DNA of 64,000 bases from Longilinea arvoryzae (GCF_001050235.1 NZ_DF967972.1:893028-957027); one strand, 5' to 3'; shown: positions 34,133 to 43,823, counted from the stretch's first letter. Notes: generated from the letters alone by a model not told the origin. Translations and numbers: made by a program.

Positions 34133-35110
34133 ATGGACAATCCTCTCGCATTCGAATCCAGACATTTCCGCTTGCAGGCTCTGGCGGACGGCGTTCTGAC
34201 CGCCATCGCGGCCAACGGCGGCTGGGCGATCTGCAATTCCGGCCTGATCGATCTCGGCGAGCAAATTGTAATCTTCGATACCTTCCTGACGCCGCAAGCC
34301 GCGCAGGATTTGCGCTGGTTTGCAGTCGAGCAGTACGACCGGACCCCTCAGTTCGTCGTCAACAGCCATTATCACAATGACCATATTTGGGGAAACCAGG
34401 TTTTTGCAGCCGATGCCCAGATCCTGTCCAGCGTTCGCACCCGCGAACTCATCGCCACAGAGGGGATGGAGGAACTGCGCTGGAATCAGTCCAACGCAGC
34501 CCAGCGCCTGGAGTCTCTCCAAACCCAGTTCCAAAATGCAGGCGATCCCCGACAAAAACAGGAACTACTCCTGTGGATCGGCGAATATGAAGGCATTGTG
34601 GAGGCGCTGCCGCAATTGAAGGTCTGCCTGCCGGGCGTCACCTTCGATACCCGGTTGGAGATTCACGGCGCCCGGCGGGCCTGCGAATTGGTCACCTTCG
34701 AAGGCGGGCACTCCGGCAGCGATACGATCCTTTACCTTCCCGAGGAAGGGATCGTCTTCATGGGCGATCTGTTGTTCGTTGGCGCCCATCCATTTCTGGC
34801 GGATGGCGACCCCCAGGCGCTGCTGATAGCCCTGCGGGAGGTGAGCCGACTGAAGGCAACCTGCTTTGTGCCCGGTCACGGCCCGCCCGGGAGCCGCGCG
34901 GATGTCGAACTGCTCAGCGCGTACGTCGAGAGCTGCCTGGAGATCGCGGGCAGGCTGGTGGATGCCGGAAAATTCGACGAAGCGGCGATTAAAGAAGTCC
35001 AGATTCCTGAAGCTTTTCAGGCCTGGCAACTGGCCCAATTCTACCGGAGCAATCTGCGTTTCCTGTGCAAACGATTGAGCCTGGCAGAAAACGGTGCTCG
35101 GGATGGGTAA
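34133..35110 (+). CDS. Metallo-beta-lactamase-fold hydrolase
   Basis: A 325-residue protein. The zinc motif is VVNSHYHNDHIWGN (about residues 78-91). The third His and bridging Asp are in FEGGHSGSDTILYLP and VFMGDLLFVGAH, and the last His is in FVPGHGPPGS. The set of ligands is complete, so it should be an active hydrolase. The substrate is not predictable. A helical insert lies between motif 1 and motif 3 (about 105-160). It precedes a lipoprotein gene by 16 nt. Confidence 0.88.
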   Translation: MDNPLAFESRHFRLQALADGVLTAIAANGGWAICNSGLIDLGEQIVIFDTFLTPQAAQDLRWFAVEQYDRTPQFVVNSHYHNDHIWGNQVFAADAQILSSVRTRELIATEGMEELRWNQSNAAQRLESLQTQFQNAGDPRQKQELLLWIGEYEGIVEALPQLKVCLPGVTFDTRLEIHGARRACELVTFEGGHSGSDTILYLPEEGIVFMGDLLFVGAHPFLADGDPQALLIALREVSRLKATCFVPGHGPPGSRADVELLSAYVESCLEIAGRLVDAGKFDEAAIKEVQIPEAFQAWQLAQFYRSNLRFLCKRLSLAENGARDG

Positions 35111-35126
35111 AGAAATCAGGTGAAGT

Positions 35127-36899
35127 ATGAAGTCGAGATTCCACTCATCTCTGGCTTTCGGAATATTCCTCCTGGCGCTCTGCTGTTCCGCCTGCACCCC
35201 ACCTGCACCTACCCCGACACCCCTCGCCAACCTGGATGACCTGCAAACTGCGCCGGGTCATTTGAATGTCGCGCTACAGGCCGCGGAACCGGATACTTTC
35301 GCTGGCTTATGGATCGAACATGAGCCGGAATTCAGGGTGATCGTCCTTTTCACCGCGGATGGTGAAAAGACCCTCCAACCCTACATTGCCGGCACCCTTC
35401 TGGAAGGGAAAGTTGAAGTCCGTCAGGCGAAATACAGCCTGGCCCAATTGACCTCCACCGAGCATGAGATTAATCAATTGATGCGGGAACAGGCGCTGCC
35501 TTTCTCGGCCTCCGTCGAGATCCAGGAAAACCGGGTGGTCGTTTATATTACCGACCAGGCACTGTGGGAAAATGCCCTGCGCGAAAATGGCCTGGCGCTG
35601 CCCGACTACGTGGTTGGCGAGGTCATCTATGAACCCCTGCAGGGCCAGCCTGATTTCCCGGTCACGCCGGTCGGCGGCCTTTTCTTTCCACAGTTGCGGG
35701 CCCGCAGCGTGGTGTTCATGACAGCCTTATTGGAAGGCCAACTGGTCCTGGAGGACGGCTGCCTGCGTGTGGTGACCGGCTTTGCTCCCCAGGGCAGCCT
35801 GATTATCTGGCAGCCGGATTATTTTCCGAGTCAAAAGGGCGATCAAATCGAGATTCTCGACCGGAATGGGCTGTCCGTGGCGCGCGTCGGGGAGTCGATC
35901 GCGCTGGGGGGCGGCGAAATCCAACTCAGCGACGATACCACCCGTCAACTGCGCGAATCCATCCCGGCTGCCTGCGCGGGTCCCTATTTTCTGATGGGAG
36001 AAATCGTCGGGCAGTCAAAGCTCACGCCGGCGGCGACCGGAACGCCGGCTCTGCAGCGCGCAACGCCGACGCTCTGGCCCACCTCCACGCCTGGACCGGC
36101 CACCTCCGTCCCAACAGCTTCAGCGACCCCCACCCGCACAGTGGTTACCTGTACCGGCGCTCCCGATACTTTGTTAAATGTTGGCGACTGGGTGCACGTC
36201 AGCCTGGAGCAGCCCATCTCCAATCGAATTCGCAGCACACCCAATATCAATTCTGAAATGCTCGGCAAGATTCAACCCGGTGAGATGGTCCAGGTCCTGG
36301 ATGGCCCGGAATGCGCCGATGGCTATGTGTGGTGGTTCGTCCACAGCCTGAGCGGGTTGCAAGGCTGGACGGCAGAAGGTGACAGCACCGGCGATTGGAT
36401 CGTCCGGCCACTGGATGGATTCCTGTACGATACCACCGATGAGAGTTCGACTTCGACGATTATCCTGGAGCAGGAGGAAAAATACCGGATCATCCTGGCC
36501 GGGACATACAGCTTATGGATCCCGTCTCAATGGACGGACCCGGGTGTCTGCATCTGGGGAAAATCCGATCCCAGCCCGATGATTCTGTCCCGGGGAAAAC
36601 CCAACGGCCGGGTGGGTTTGGATCCTTTTGTCGTCTATGCCCGACCTTTCTACCGAAACGATTGCCAGGATCCAAATCTGGTTCCGGCGGAAGAAAGAAT
36701 CAGCCGGATCGCGATCAGTCTGGATGGCGGCGTCGATTATTCCATCCCGCGTCCGGTGGAAGCTGTGTATCGCACGAACCACACCTATGTGTACACCGTA
36801 ACCGGCGAAGGCTATCCGTTGAAAATCAGGCTGGATGATCCGGTCTTGAACGACAACTATGGTCAGATATTCGTCATGATCGAGAGAATCAAACAGTGA
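35127..36899 (+). CDS. Lipoprotein with bacterial SH3-like domain
   Basis: A 590-residue secreted lipoprotein. The signal peptide ends LLALCCSACTPPAP (lipobox Cys about 23). An N-terminal domain of about 300 residues shows no known motif. A Thr/Pro-rich linker follows (about 305-340). An SH3b-type domain (about 355-425) has NRIRSTPNINSEMLGKIQPG and WWFVHSLSGLQGWTAEGD. A C-terminal beta-rich domain contains several cysteines. SH3b domains often bind cell-wall components. The function is unknown; the location is the outer face of the membrane. Confidence 0.75.
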   Translation: MKSRFHSSLAFGIFLLALCCSACTPPAPTPTPLANLDDLQTAPGHLNVALQAAEPDTFAGLWIEHEPEFRVIVLFTADGEKTLQPYIAGTLLEGKVEVRQAKYSLAQLTSTEHEINQLMREQALPFSASVEIQENRVVVYITDQALWENALRENGLALPDYVVGEVIYEPLQGQPDFPVTPVGGLFFPQLRARSVVFMTALLEGQLVLEDGCLRVVTGFAPQGSLIIWQPDYFPSQKGDQIEILDRNGLSVARVGESIALGGGEIQLSDDTTRQLRESIPAACAGPYFLMGEIVGQSKLTPAATGTPALQRATPTLWPTSTPGPATSVPTASATPTRTVVTCTGAPDTLLNVGDWVHVSLEQPISNRIRSTPNINSEMLGKIQPGEMVQVLDGPECADGYVWWFVHSLSGLQGWTAEGDSTGDWIVRPLDGFLYDTTDESSTSTIILEQEEKYRIILAGTYSLWIPSQWTDPGVCIWGKSDPSPMILSRGKPNGRVGLDPFVVYARPFYRNDCQDPNLVPAEERISRIAISLDGGVDYSIPRPVEAVYRTNHTYVYTVTGEGYPLKIRLDDPVLNDNYGQIFVMIERIKQ

Positions 36900-36924
36900 T
36901 GTTCCCCGGGTCGCTTCCGGGCGA

Positions 36925-39114
36925 TCATTTCCCTTCGATCCACATCTTCTGGCCATCCGTCGCCAGGCGAATCCACTCGTTCAACTTCGTCCAGTGCGCC
37001 GGGCCGTCGCCGTCGGCAATGATCCACTGCGCCTGCCAGGCCTCGAAGGTCCGGTCGGCCTGGCCGAGCACCAGCACCTGAACGGATGGCGACTGATCGG
37101 GCGGCAGTCCGTTGGGCCAGGCGATTGCCAGACCGCGCCATTCGAGCGCCAGCGCCGCGCCCTGGGCGGTGCTTCCCAGGGAACGCAGGGTCAGGTCATC
37201 ATCCAATTGCAGCGCCTCGCCTGCGGCAAGCGATTCCTGGAGGATCTGCAACCGGTCGAGCGCGCTGGCTTCGGGGGCCGCGGCCCAATAGAGCTGCGCC
37301 GGCGGGCAGCGTTCCAGCAGATCGGCCAGATCGCGATCGGGTGGGGTGAAGAGGACCAGGGCGTCCAGGCAGCGCATGGAGGGCAGGGCCTCTTCGAGCG
37401 CCGGGGAGGGCTGCCCGGCTAAAAGCACACTTCGCCCGGCCGGCGTGGTGATCAGTGCGCTGCTCCCGTTGAAAAATTCCACATGCAGGCGGCCGTCCGG
37501 CAGCGGCAGGGTGGCCTGCCAGGCGGTGATCGCCAGCAGACCGACCGCGGCGATGGAAGCTGCCGGGTGAAGCAGGCGACGCAGCGCGTGGCCGGCGGGC
37601 AGGCGCGGCAGGAGCGTGACTGCGAACAGAAGGGCGTAGAATAGCAGGGCGGCCGCGGGCGTGATTTGCCCGATCGAGATGGCCCCGGCCGGCAGGCTGG
37701 AAAGCAGGGCGGTAAGGCGCAGGGTGTAAGCAGCCAATGGCCAGGCCAGCCAGGCCAGGAGCTGGCCCAGCGGCAGCCAGAGCAGTCCACCCAACAGGGA
37801 CAGGCCGCCCAAAATCATCAGGGCCGGCTGCGCGGGCAGCACCAGTGGGTTGGCAATCAGCGCCGAAAGCGACAGGCGCCCGAAATGGTAGGCGATGACC
37901 GGCAGGGTGGTAATCTGCGCGGCCAATGTGAAGAGCACGTATTCGGCCAGCGGCGCGGCGATCCGCCGCGCCTTGCTGGCGGGCAGGCTGCGCTCCAACC
38001 AACCGGTCAGTCCGCTTTGCAGCGGGCCGGCGTACAGCACCAGGCCGAGCGTGGCCATGAATGAAAGCTGGAAGCTGGGATCCCAGGGCAGCCAGGGATC
38101 GAACAGGCACATCAGGGCGGCGGTGAAAGTCAGGCTGTTGGCGCCGGCCTGCCGCCGGCCGATCAGCCCGCCGAACATGCCCACTGCGCCCATGATGGCG
38201 GCACGCACCACCGGCGGCGAACCACCCACCAGCACGGTGTAGGCGGCGATCAACAGGATGGCGGCGACGGTTGCCGAAACGCGCGGCAGGAGCCGTCCCA
38301 GCAGCGCGACGAACAGGCCGGCCAGGATGGCGATGTTGAAGCCTGAAATGGCGACGATGTGGGCCGTGCCCGTATCCCGAAAGGCCTGCTGGGCGCTTTC
38401 GGGCAGATCGCTGTCGTCTCCAAGCAAAATGCCGTCCAGCAGGGCAGCCTCCGGCTGCGGGTAGAGCTGCCGTAGCACGGTGGCCGAGCGTTCGGCGAGA
38501 TCGTAGATGCCCGCGATCAGCGCCGAACCGCAGCCGCGCCCGGTGCGCTTGGCCTGCGGCGCGGCCAACTGGCTGTGAACGCCCTGCCGGGCCAGATACT
38601 CGCGGTAGGAAAAACTGCCGCCTTCCGGCGGCGTGACCGGGCGGGCCTGGATTTCCAGACAGTCCCCGTAACGCCAGTTTCCATCCGCCGGCAGCGTCAC
38701 CAGGGCCAGGCCATGCAGGGGCGCCAGGCTTCCGTCCGCTGCGACCTGGGCTGTGACTGAGAGGCGCAGGCGGGTTCCGGAGGCGGTCCTTTCAGGCGCG
38801 CCGGCAACGCTGGCCCGCAGGGTCAACGCGCCGTGATCGTTATAATAGGCCAGGTTCTGAGGGCCGAAAGACGGCCGCGCCAAAGTCCCGCGCAGCCCAC
38901 CCAGGCTAAGCGCGACCAACAGTAAGGCCATGGGAATGCGCGCGAAACGCCGCCAGCGCAGCAGCGCGGGAATGCGCACATAACGCATTTCCAGCAGGCT
39001 TAAAAGCACGCCGGCGGCAGCCCCTCCGGCCCAGAGAAGGGTTGGCAGAGCCGAAAGACCGTCGGCCAGGGCTAATCCAGCCAGGAAGGCAAGCGAAAGC
39101 CAGAGCAGCGGCAA
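36925..39114 (-). CDS. comEC: ComEC/Rec2-family DNA uptake channel with degenerate metallo-hydrolase domain
   Basis: A 729-residue membrane protein. The N-terminal domain is followed by the competence channel: GILLGDDSDLPESAQQAFRD, then GTAHIVAISGFNIAILAGLF and SPPVVRAAIMGAVGMF. These are highly typical of ComEC, which carries single-stranded DNA across the membrane. In most ComEC proteins a C-terminal metallo-beta-lactamase domain begins FLDVGQGDAxLI and has HxHxDH. Here the same place reads LHVEFFNGSSALITTPAGRS, and no HxHxDH follows. The domain is kept in length but not in metal ligands. It may rely on another nuclease, or uptake may be lost. Confidence 0.88.
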   Translation of the reverse strand: MPLLWLSLAFLAGLALADGLSALPTLLWAGGAAAGVLLSLLEMRYVRIPALLRWRRFARIPMALLLVALSLGGLRGTLARPSFGPQNLAYYNDHGALTLRASVAGAPERTASGTRLRLSVTAQVAADGSLAPLHGLALVTLPADGNWRYGDCLEIQARPVTPPEGGSFSYREYLARQGVHSQLAAPQAKRTGRGCGSALIAGIYDLAERSATVLRQLYPQPEAALLDGILLGDDSDLPESAQQAFRDTGTAHIVAISGFNIAILAGLFVALLGRLLPRVSATVAAILLIAAYTVLVGGSPPVVRAAIMGAVGMFGGLIGRRQAGANSLTFTAALMCLFDPWLPWDPSFQLSFMATLGLVLYAGPLQSGLTGWLERSLPASKARRIAAPLAEYVLFTLAAQITTLPVIAYHFGRLSLSALIANPLVLPAQPALMILGGLSLLGGLLWLPLGQLLAWLAWPLAAYTLRLTALLSSLPAGAISIGQITPAAALLFYALLFAVTLLPRLPAGHALRRLLHPAASIAAVGLLAITAWQATLPLPDGRLHVEFFNGSSALITTPAGRSVLLAGQPSPALEEALPSMRCLDALVLFTPPDRDLADLLERCPPAQLYWAAAPEASALDRLQILQESLAAGEALQLDDDLTLRSLGSTAQGAALALEWRGLAIAWPNGLPPDQSPSVQVLVLGQADRTFEAWQAQWIIADGDGPAHWTKLNEWIRLATDGQKMWIEGK

Positions 39115-39233
39115 ATTGTTCTCTCCCTGTCAAAATCATTATAAATTGGAAAGAAAATGGCATGCCAAAACACCGGCTCGAGTTTTGCACTATAATGGCT
39201 TGGATTTGATTTTAGCTGTAAGAGGTGTTATTG

Positions 39234-41426
39234 ATGAAAAAAGCCCCCGTCCAATGGATGCCCGTGTTCATTTTGCTTGCACTGCTACTGATACCAGCTT
39301 TCAGCGTGGCCGCTCAGGATGGAGGGCTGACAACCTACCTGCCGTTCATCTCCAACCAGACGCCTGAACCGACCCCGATTCCGCAGGCCGTGGAACGGAT
39401 CGGGCCGTCTGGCGGCACTTTCCCGGCTGTGGCGGTGGATCCGAGCAACCCGACTACGCTCTACCTGGGCACCTGGGGATTGGGCGTGGAGAAAAGCCTG
39501 GACGGCGGGCTGACCTGGCAGGCGGTGAACACCGGCCTGGGGAATGGATATATTCAATCCCTGGCCGTCCGTTCGGACGGTCGGGTGTACGCCGGGACGT
39601 ACGGCAACGGGGTGTATCGCTCGCAGGATGGCGGCGCGAGCTGGGTGGCGATCAACACCGGGGATAGCCGCGTGGCCGGTTTGATCGTCTACGATATCGA
39701 GATCGACCCGAATAATACCCAGACGATTTATATTTCCGGGCGCACGACTCAAGGGTCATGTATCAATGATCCTCTTTGTGTGCTTTATGGTTATGCATTT
39801 AAAAGCCTCGACGGCGGAGACACCTGGACGCTTTCGTGGAATAGCATGAACTACACTGTCTATGTGAAGGGTCAATATTATAGCAACATTGGAGATTATT
39901 CCTACGATATCGAAGTCGACCCAACGAACAGCCAGACCGTCTATCTCGCCGGTCACCGCGGATCGGGCGTGTACAAAAGCACGGATGGCGGAGGCACCTG
40001 GGCCATGACCCAGCCGATTACGCTCGACCGCAGCGCGCGGAAACTGCTGATCGTCAAGGGAACGCCGCAGGCGATCTACAACAGCACTTATGATACAGCG
40101 GGGGTATATAAGACGACGGATGGAGGCAGTACCTGGGTGCAAAAGAACACCGGATTGCCTTCACCGCTTTACGGTTTTGCACTTTCACGTGATTCGCAAA
40201 ATCCATCCGATATCTATCTGGGGACCGGTGACCACGGAGTTTATAAATCCAGCGATCTGGCGGATAATTGGACTCCCTGGGGGCTGAGTAGTAATTTCAT
40301 CTGGGCTTTCGGGCAGGTGCCCGGCACTTCGCCGGCGCTGTATGCGGCGACGGACGGCAACGGCCTGCAGTATTCGGCTGATGGCAGCGCCAACTGGCAA
40401 TCGGCGCACGCGGGGATTCTCAACACCAACGTCACCGGGTTGGCGACATTCAGCGGTTATCTCTACGCCGGGGTGAATGGCGGCGGTGTTTTCAAGACCA
40501 ATGATCAGGGCGAAAACTGGCAGGCCGTCAACTCCGGCCTGACAAACCTGAATGTCCAAAATTTACAGGTGATTTCCGGCAGCCTGTATGCCTTCACGAC
40601 CACCAGCCTGTACGTACTTTCCGGCGATGGATCGAGCTGGAGTGTTGCCGGCAGCGTTTCTTTCGCCCCGTCTTTGGAACAACCTTCTGCGTCTGCCGCG
40701 ACGACAGCCGCTGAAACGGCCGGGCTGTTCAGCGAACGCAACGAGCTGCCACCGGAAGAACAATACCTGCTGCAAATGAATACCGCGGATGGTTCGGGCG
40801 ATCCCGCTTCGCTGCAGGCCACCTATCCACGCCAGATCACTTCGGCGGCGCGCAACTGGGCAGGGCTCTGGACCGGCACGGTCGGAGGCGGTTTTTATCT
40901 AAACGGCTCTTATAGTTTTTATTCGGGCCGCACTGTTTTTGCCATGCATGTCAGTAATGTCGATGGCGCGTTATATGCCAGCATCACCGGAGCCACCGGC
41001 AGTGCCATTCCTTACCAGGTGGTTATCTGGCATGATGGAACGAATTGGGATTCGGCCAATGGCGGATTGGCCAACCCCAACCTTGTGTACAGTTTTGCAT
41101 CGACCACCCAGAGATTATTCGCCCCTTCCAGTACCGGCATTTACTATCTTTCCAAAGGCGCATATTCGTGGAAAGCGGCAACTGGCGTTTCCGGAGCGGT
41201 GTATGCGGTGGCGATCGATCCATCGAACACCAATTTACTTTACGCGGCTGCCGAATCGGGCGCATATGTCAGCACGGATGGCGGTCTGACCTGGGCGCAG
41301 GCTTCCAGGGATGAGCTTAAGAACGTACCTTTCCTTTCGGTCAGCATCGACCCGACCAATTCGAACATCATCTATTTCGGCAGTCGGGAGGGCAGCACCT
41401 ACCGCTGGGATCGCAGCCTGCCGTAA
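39234..41426 (+). CDS. Secreted Asp-box (BNR) beta-propeller repeat protein
   Basis: A 730-residue protein with an N-terminal signal peptide (VFILLALLLIPAFSVAAQDG). At least nine Asp-box motifs S/T-x-D-x-G-x-x-W are visible, for example KSLDGGLTWQ, RSQDGGASWV, KSTDGGGTWA, KTTDGGSTWV, KTNDQGENWQ and STDGGLTWAQ, spaced about 40-70 residues. This is the pattern of sortilin-like and sialidase-like propellers that bind or cleave glycans or proteins outside the cell. No catalytic sialidase arginine triad is evident. The ATG at 39234 follows AGAGGTG. A repeat copy lies directly after the stop. Confidence 0.85.
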   Translation: MKKAPVQWMPVFILLALLLIPAFSVAAQDGGLTTYLPFISNQTPEPTPIPQAVERIGPSGGTFPAVAVDPSNPTTLYLGTWGLGVEKSLDGGLTWQAVNTGLGNGYIQSLAVRSDGRVYAGTYGNGVYRSQDGGASWVAINTGDSRVAGLIVYDIEIDPNNTQTIYISGRTTQGSCINDPLCVLYGYAFKSLDGGDTWTLSWNSMNYTVYVKGQYYSNIGDYSYDIEVDPTNSQTVYLAGHRGSGVYKSTDGGGTWAMTQPITLDRSARKLLIVKGTPQAIYNSTYDTAGVYKTTDGGSTWVQKNTGLPSPLYGFALSRDSQNPSDIYLGTGDHGVYKSSDLADNWTPWGLSSNFIWAFGQVPGTSPALYAATDGNGLQYSADGSANWQSAHAGILNTNVTGLATFSGYLYAGVNGGGVFKTNDQGENWQAVNSGLTNLNVQNLQVISGSLYAFTTTSLYVLSGDGSSWSVAGSVSFAPSLEQPSASAATTAAETAGLFSERNELPPEEQYLLQMNTADGSGDPASLQATYPRQITSAARNWAGLWTGTVGGGFYLNGSYSFYSGRTVFAMHVSNVDGALYASITGATGSAIPYQVVIWHDGTNWDSANGGLANPNLVYSFASTTQRLFAPSSTGIYYLSKGAYSWKAATGVSGAVYAVAIDPSNTNLLYAAAESGAYVSTDGGLTWAQASRDELKNVPFLSVSIDPTNSNIIYFGSREGSTYRWDRSLP

Positions 41427-41436
41427 GATTAAAAAA

Positions 41437-41550
41437 CAACCACAGAGACGCAGAGAACACATAGAAAGAGTATTTGTTGGGGAGGGTTTGCGCCTGGACG
41501 GACTTCAGCCGTTCACTACCCAAACCCTCCATTTCATTGGATACGAACGG
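41437..41550. repeat. Dispersed repeat copy and long inverted repeat
   Basis: ACCACAGAGACGCAGAGAAC (41441-41460) is a single copy of the TTCACC-type repeat. Next, GGAGGGTTTG (41481-41490) and CAAACCCTCC (41521-41530) form a 10-bp inverted repeat, which encloses ACGG-ACTTCAG-CCGT. The inner part resembles the ACGAC-TTA-CGTCGT element at 43771. Confidence 0.6.
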
Positions 41551-42024
41551 CTACCCGATCGGATAGTACAGAATCAAATCCATTCCTCCCGCTTCACCCG
41601 GGACAAGCTCTTCCAGGCATGGGTGATAGCCGCATTTGATTTCCGGATGGGATTGCATCCATTCGTGCAGATAACGCCAGCCGGCGGGGATGGTTTCGAA
41701 AGGCGCCGTGAACGGGTCGAACAGGCGCAGCACGGCGTAGCGCCCGCCGGGGAAGCTGCGCACCATCACCCCATCCGCACCGGTCACATCATTGGGTACG
41801 CTGTGCCACTGCTCGTAGCCGCGTATGCCGGCCCTGGCTTGCTCGGCGGTCACCGGCACATCGAAGCCGAAACGCCGTCCTCCCTGCAGGTCGCGCGCTT
41901 CGATCCATGCGTCCATGAACTTGCCGCCTTCGTCTTCCGGTTCACGGCTGACCACCTGGTAGCAGGCCATCTTCATGGGCGGCAGGTTTTGAAAGCTGAC
42001 TTCGCTCATCTTCGGATTCGTCAT
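41551..42024 (-). CDS. GyrI-like small-molecule-binding domain protein
   Basis: A 157-residue protein consisting of one GyrI-like (AraC effector-binding) domain: LPPMKMACYQVVS, then RRFGFDVP, WHSVPNDVTGADGVMVRSFP and GGRYAVLRLFDPF, and PCLEELVPGEAGGMDLILYY. Such domains bind amphipathic compounds and serve as regulators, drug-binding proteins or hydrolases. The ATG at 42024 has AAAGGA 7 nt upstream; the frame continues upstream without a ribosome site. It is divergent from the AraC-GyrI gene at 42170, with the starts about 145 nt apart. Confidence 0.82.
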   Translation of the reverse strand: MTNPKMSEVSFQNLPPMKMACYQVVSREPEDEGGKFMDAWIEARDLQGGRRFGFDVPVTAEQARAGIRGYEQWHSVPNDVTGADGVMVRSFPGGRYAVLRLFDPFTAPFETIPAGWRYLHEWMQSHPEIKCGYHPCLEELVPGEAGGMDLILYYPIG

Positions 42025-42169
42025 TTTAAAATCCTTTCTGATTAATATTCCATGTGGCATTATTTTAGGCTCGATCCGCTGGAAATTCTTGATCATTTTT
42101 CTGATTTTCGGTATTGCAGGAAGGGTTTTACGCCGGGTTGGAGCCGGCCGGGGATAAAATAGAGGAACC

Positions 42170-43030
42170 ATGTATGATCCCTTGCTTCAGCCCTCCCTGG
42201 ATTTCATCGACCGGCACCTGCTGGATAACCCATCATTGGAAACGATTGCCGCCCAGTCGAGCTATTCGCTGTCCCATTTTTACGCGCTGTTTCAGGCCAG
42301 CACCGGCTTTACCATCCGGGATTACATGCGCAGGCGGCGGCTGGCGCTGGCCGCGCGGGAGTTGGTGACCACGCGCCGCCGCGTGCTGGATATCGCGGTC
42401 GAACTGGGGTTCGAATCGCACGAGACTTTCACACGCGCCTTCCGCGCGGTGTACGGCCTGGCGCCGAATGTCTACCGCCGCCAGCGACGCGATTTATTAC
42501 ACTACCAGAACCTGGATGCTTTTTCGGCGCAGATGATCGAGCGTACGCCTCGCCCGCTGGAGCCGGTTCACGTGGCCGTGCAGGTACTCGAACGCGGGCC
42601 GATCCATTTGATGGGCATGCAGGTGGTCACCTCGGTGGCGGAAAACATCGATCAGCATCTCATCGAGCACTTTATTCAGGACGTCTTTATCCCGCGTTCG
42701 GGCGAGATCCACGGGCGGGTGGCGGCGAACGTGCTCTACGGCATGGAGGTCGGCGACCCGTACACCGACCGGTTGGAGCATTTCACCGCCTTCGAGGTGC
42801 AGGAACCGGCCCGGCCGCCGGATGGAATGCGGCTGCGCATCCTGCCGCGTCAGGCTTATGCCGTTTTCAGCCCGGAACGCTTCCTGGGGCCGTATGATTA
42901 CAGCCTGCTGGTGCGCTACGCTTTCGGCGAATGGTTCCCCATGTCCGGCAGGCAGTTCAGCGGCACGTTTACGATGGATGTGTATTATCCAAACCGGTTG
43001 GAAGTGTACGTGCCGCTGGTAGGCGCATGA
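42170..43030 (+). CDS. AraC-family regulator with C-terminal GyrI-like effector domain
   Basis: A 286-residue regulator. Two helix-turn-helix units occupy residues 5-105: LETIAAQSSYSLSHFYALFQ and VLDIAVELGFESHETFTRAF, then YGLAPNVYRR, the AraC signature. The GyrI-like domain spans about 125-286 (HLMGMQVVTSVAENIDQHLI, PRQAYAVFSPERFLGPYDYS, DVYYP). This Rob/SoxS/BmrR-like layout senses drug-like molecules. A TAAAAT-like box at 42155-42160 lies so close to the ATG that the message may have a very short leader. The next gene overlaps its stop. Confidence 0.9.
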   Translation: MYDPLLQPSLDFIDRHLLDNPSLETIAAQSSYSLSHFYALFQASTGFTIRDYMRRRRLALAARELVTTRRRVLDIAVELGFESHETFTRAFRAVYGLAPNVYRRQRRDLLHYQNLDAFSAQMIERTPRPLEPVHVAVQVLERGPIHLMGMQVVTSVAENIDQHLIEHFIQDVFIPRSGEIHGRVAANVLYGMEVGDPYTDRLEHFTAFEVQEPARPPDGMRLRILPRQAYAVFSPERFLGPYDYSLLVRYAFGEWFPMSGRQFSGTFTMDVYYPNRLEVYVPLVGA

Positions 43031-43707
43031 AGATCGATATCGGTTCTCTCGAAGGTTGCGCGGCTGCGGATGGGGTGGTGGTGGTCATCGACGTGCTGCG
43101 CGCCTTCAGTACGGCGGCCTTCGCGCTGGCGGCCGGTGCTGCGCGGTTGATCCTGGTGAGCAGCGTGGAAGAGGCCCTGGATTTGCGCAGCCGCATCCCC
43201 GATTCGCTGGCGATGGGGGAAGTGGGCGGCATGCGGGCGCCGGGTTTCGACCTGGGCAACTCGCCGGCCGAGGTTCTGTCGCGCGACCTGCGCGGACGGA
43301 CGTTGATTCACCGCACCAGCGCGGGCACGCAGGGCGTAGTGCGCGCAGAACGGGCGACTCATTTGTTCGGCGCTTCCTTCGTATGCGCCGCGGCAACGGC
43401 GCGAGCCGTGCTGGCGCTCGAGCCGCAGCGCGTGACCCTGGTGGCCAGCGGGCTGAGCCCGGACGACCCGGCGGAAGAGGACGTCGCCTGCGCCGAGTAT
43501 CTGACGCTATTATTGAAGGGCCGGCGGCCGGATCCGCAGCGGTATCTGCAGCGGGTGTCGAGTTCGCAGAATGCGGACAAGTTCCTCGATCCGGCCCAGC
43601 CGGAATTTTCGAGCGCCGACCTGGCATTGTGCACGCAGTTGGACCGCTTCGATTTCGCCATGCCGGTGCGGCGCGTGGGCAGCCTGCTGGAGCTGACCGG
43701 GTCATGA
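43027..43707 (+). CDS. ComB-family protein (2-phosphosulfolactate phosphatase-like)
   Basis: A 226-residue protein. VVVVIDVLRAFSTAAFALAA (about 17-36) and AGAARLILVSSVEEALDLRS are hallmarks of the ComB family, with GEVGGMRAPGFDLGNSPAEV and HRTSAGTQGVV further along. In methanogens ComB dephosphorylates 2-phosphosulfolactate in coenzyme M synthesis. In other bacteria its role is not clear. The ATG overlaps the AraC gene stop as ATGA, so it is co-translated with the regulator. Confidence 0.85.
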   Translation: MKIDIGSLEGCAAADGVVVVIDVLRAFSTAAFALAAGAARLILVSSVEEALDLRSRIPDSLAMGEVGGMRAPGFDLGNSPAEVLSRDLRGRTLIHRTSAGTQGVVRAERATHLFGASFVCAAATARAVLALEPQRVTLVASGLSPDDPAEEDVACAEYLTLLLKGRRPDPQRYLQRVSSSQNADKFLDPAQPEFSSADLALCTQLDRFDFAMPVRRVGSLLELTGS

Positions 43708-43715
43708 ACGACTGA

Positions 43716-43823
43716 CGTCATCCCTACCGGTATTCGTAGTGACGACGTCAGTCATCTCTTGCAAAAGCAAACGACTTACGTCGTTACTACGAATTTCCTG
43801 TACTGATGACGTTCGTCATCAGT
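43716..43823. repeat. Imperfect inverted repeats, intergenic element
   Basis: TTCGTAGTGACGAC (43734-43747) and GTCGTTACTACGAA (43780-43793) pair over 13 of 14 positions. The perfect palindrome ACTGATGACG-TT-CGTCATCAGT occupies 43802-43823. A related core occurs at 41490-41520. It looks like a small non-autonomous intergenic element. Confidence 0.6.
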
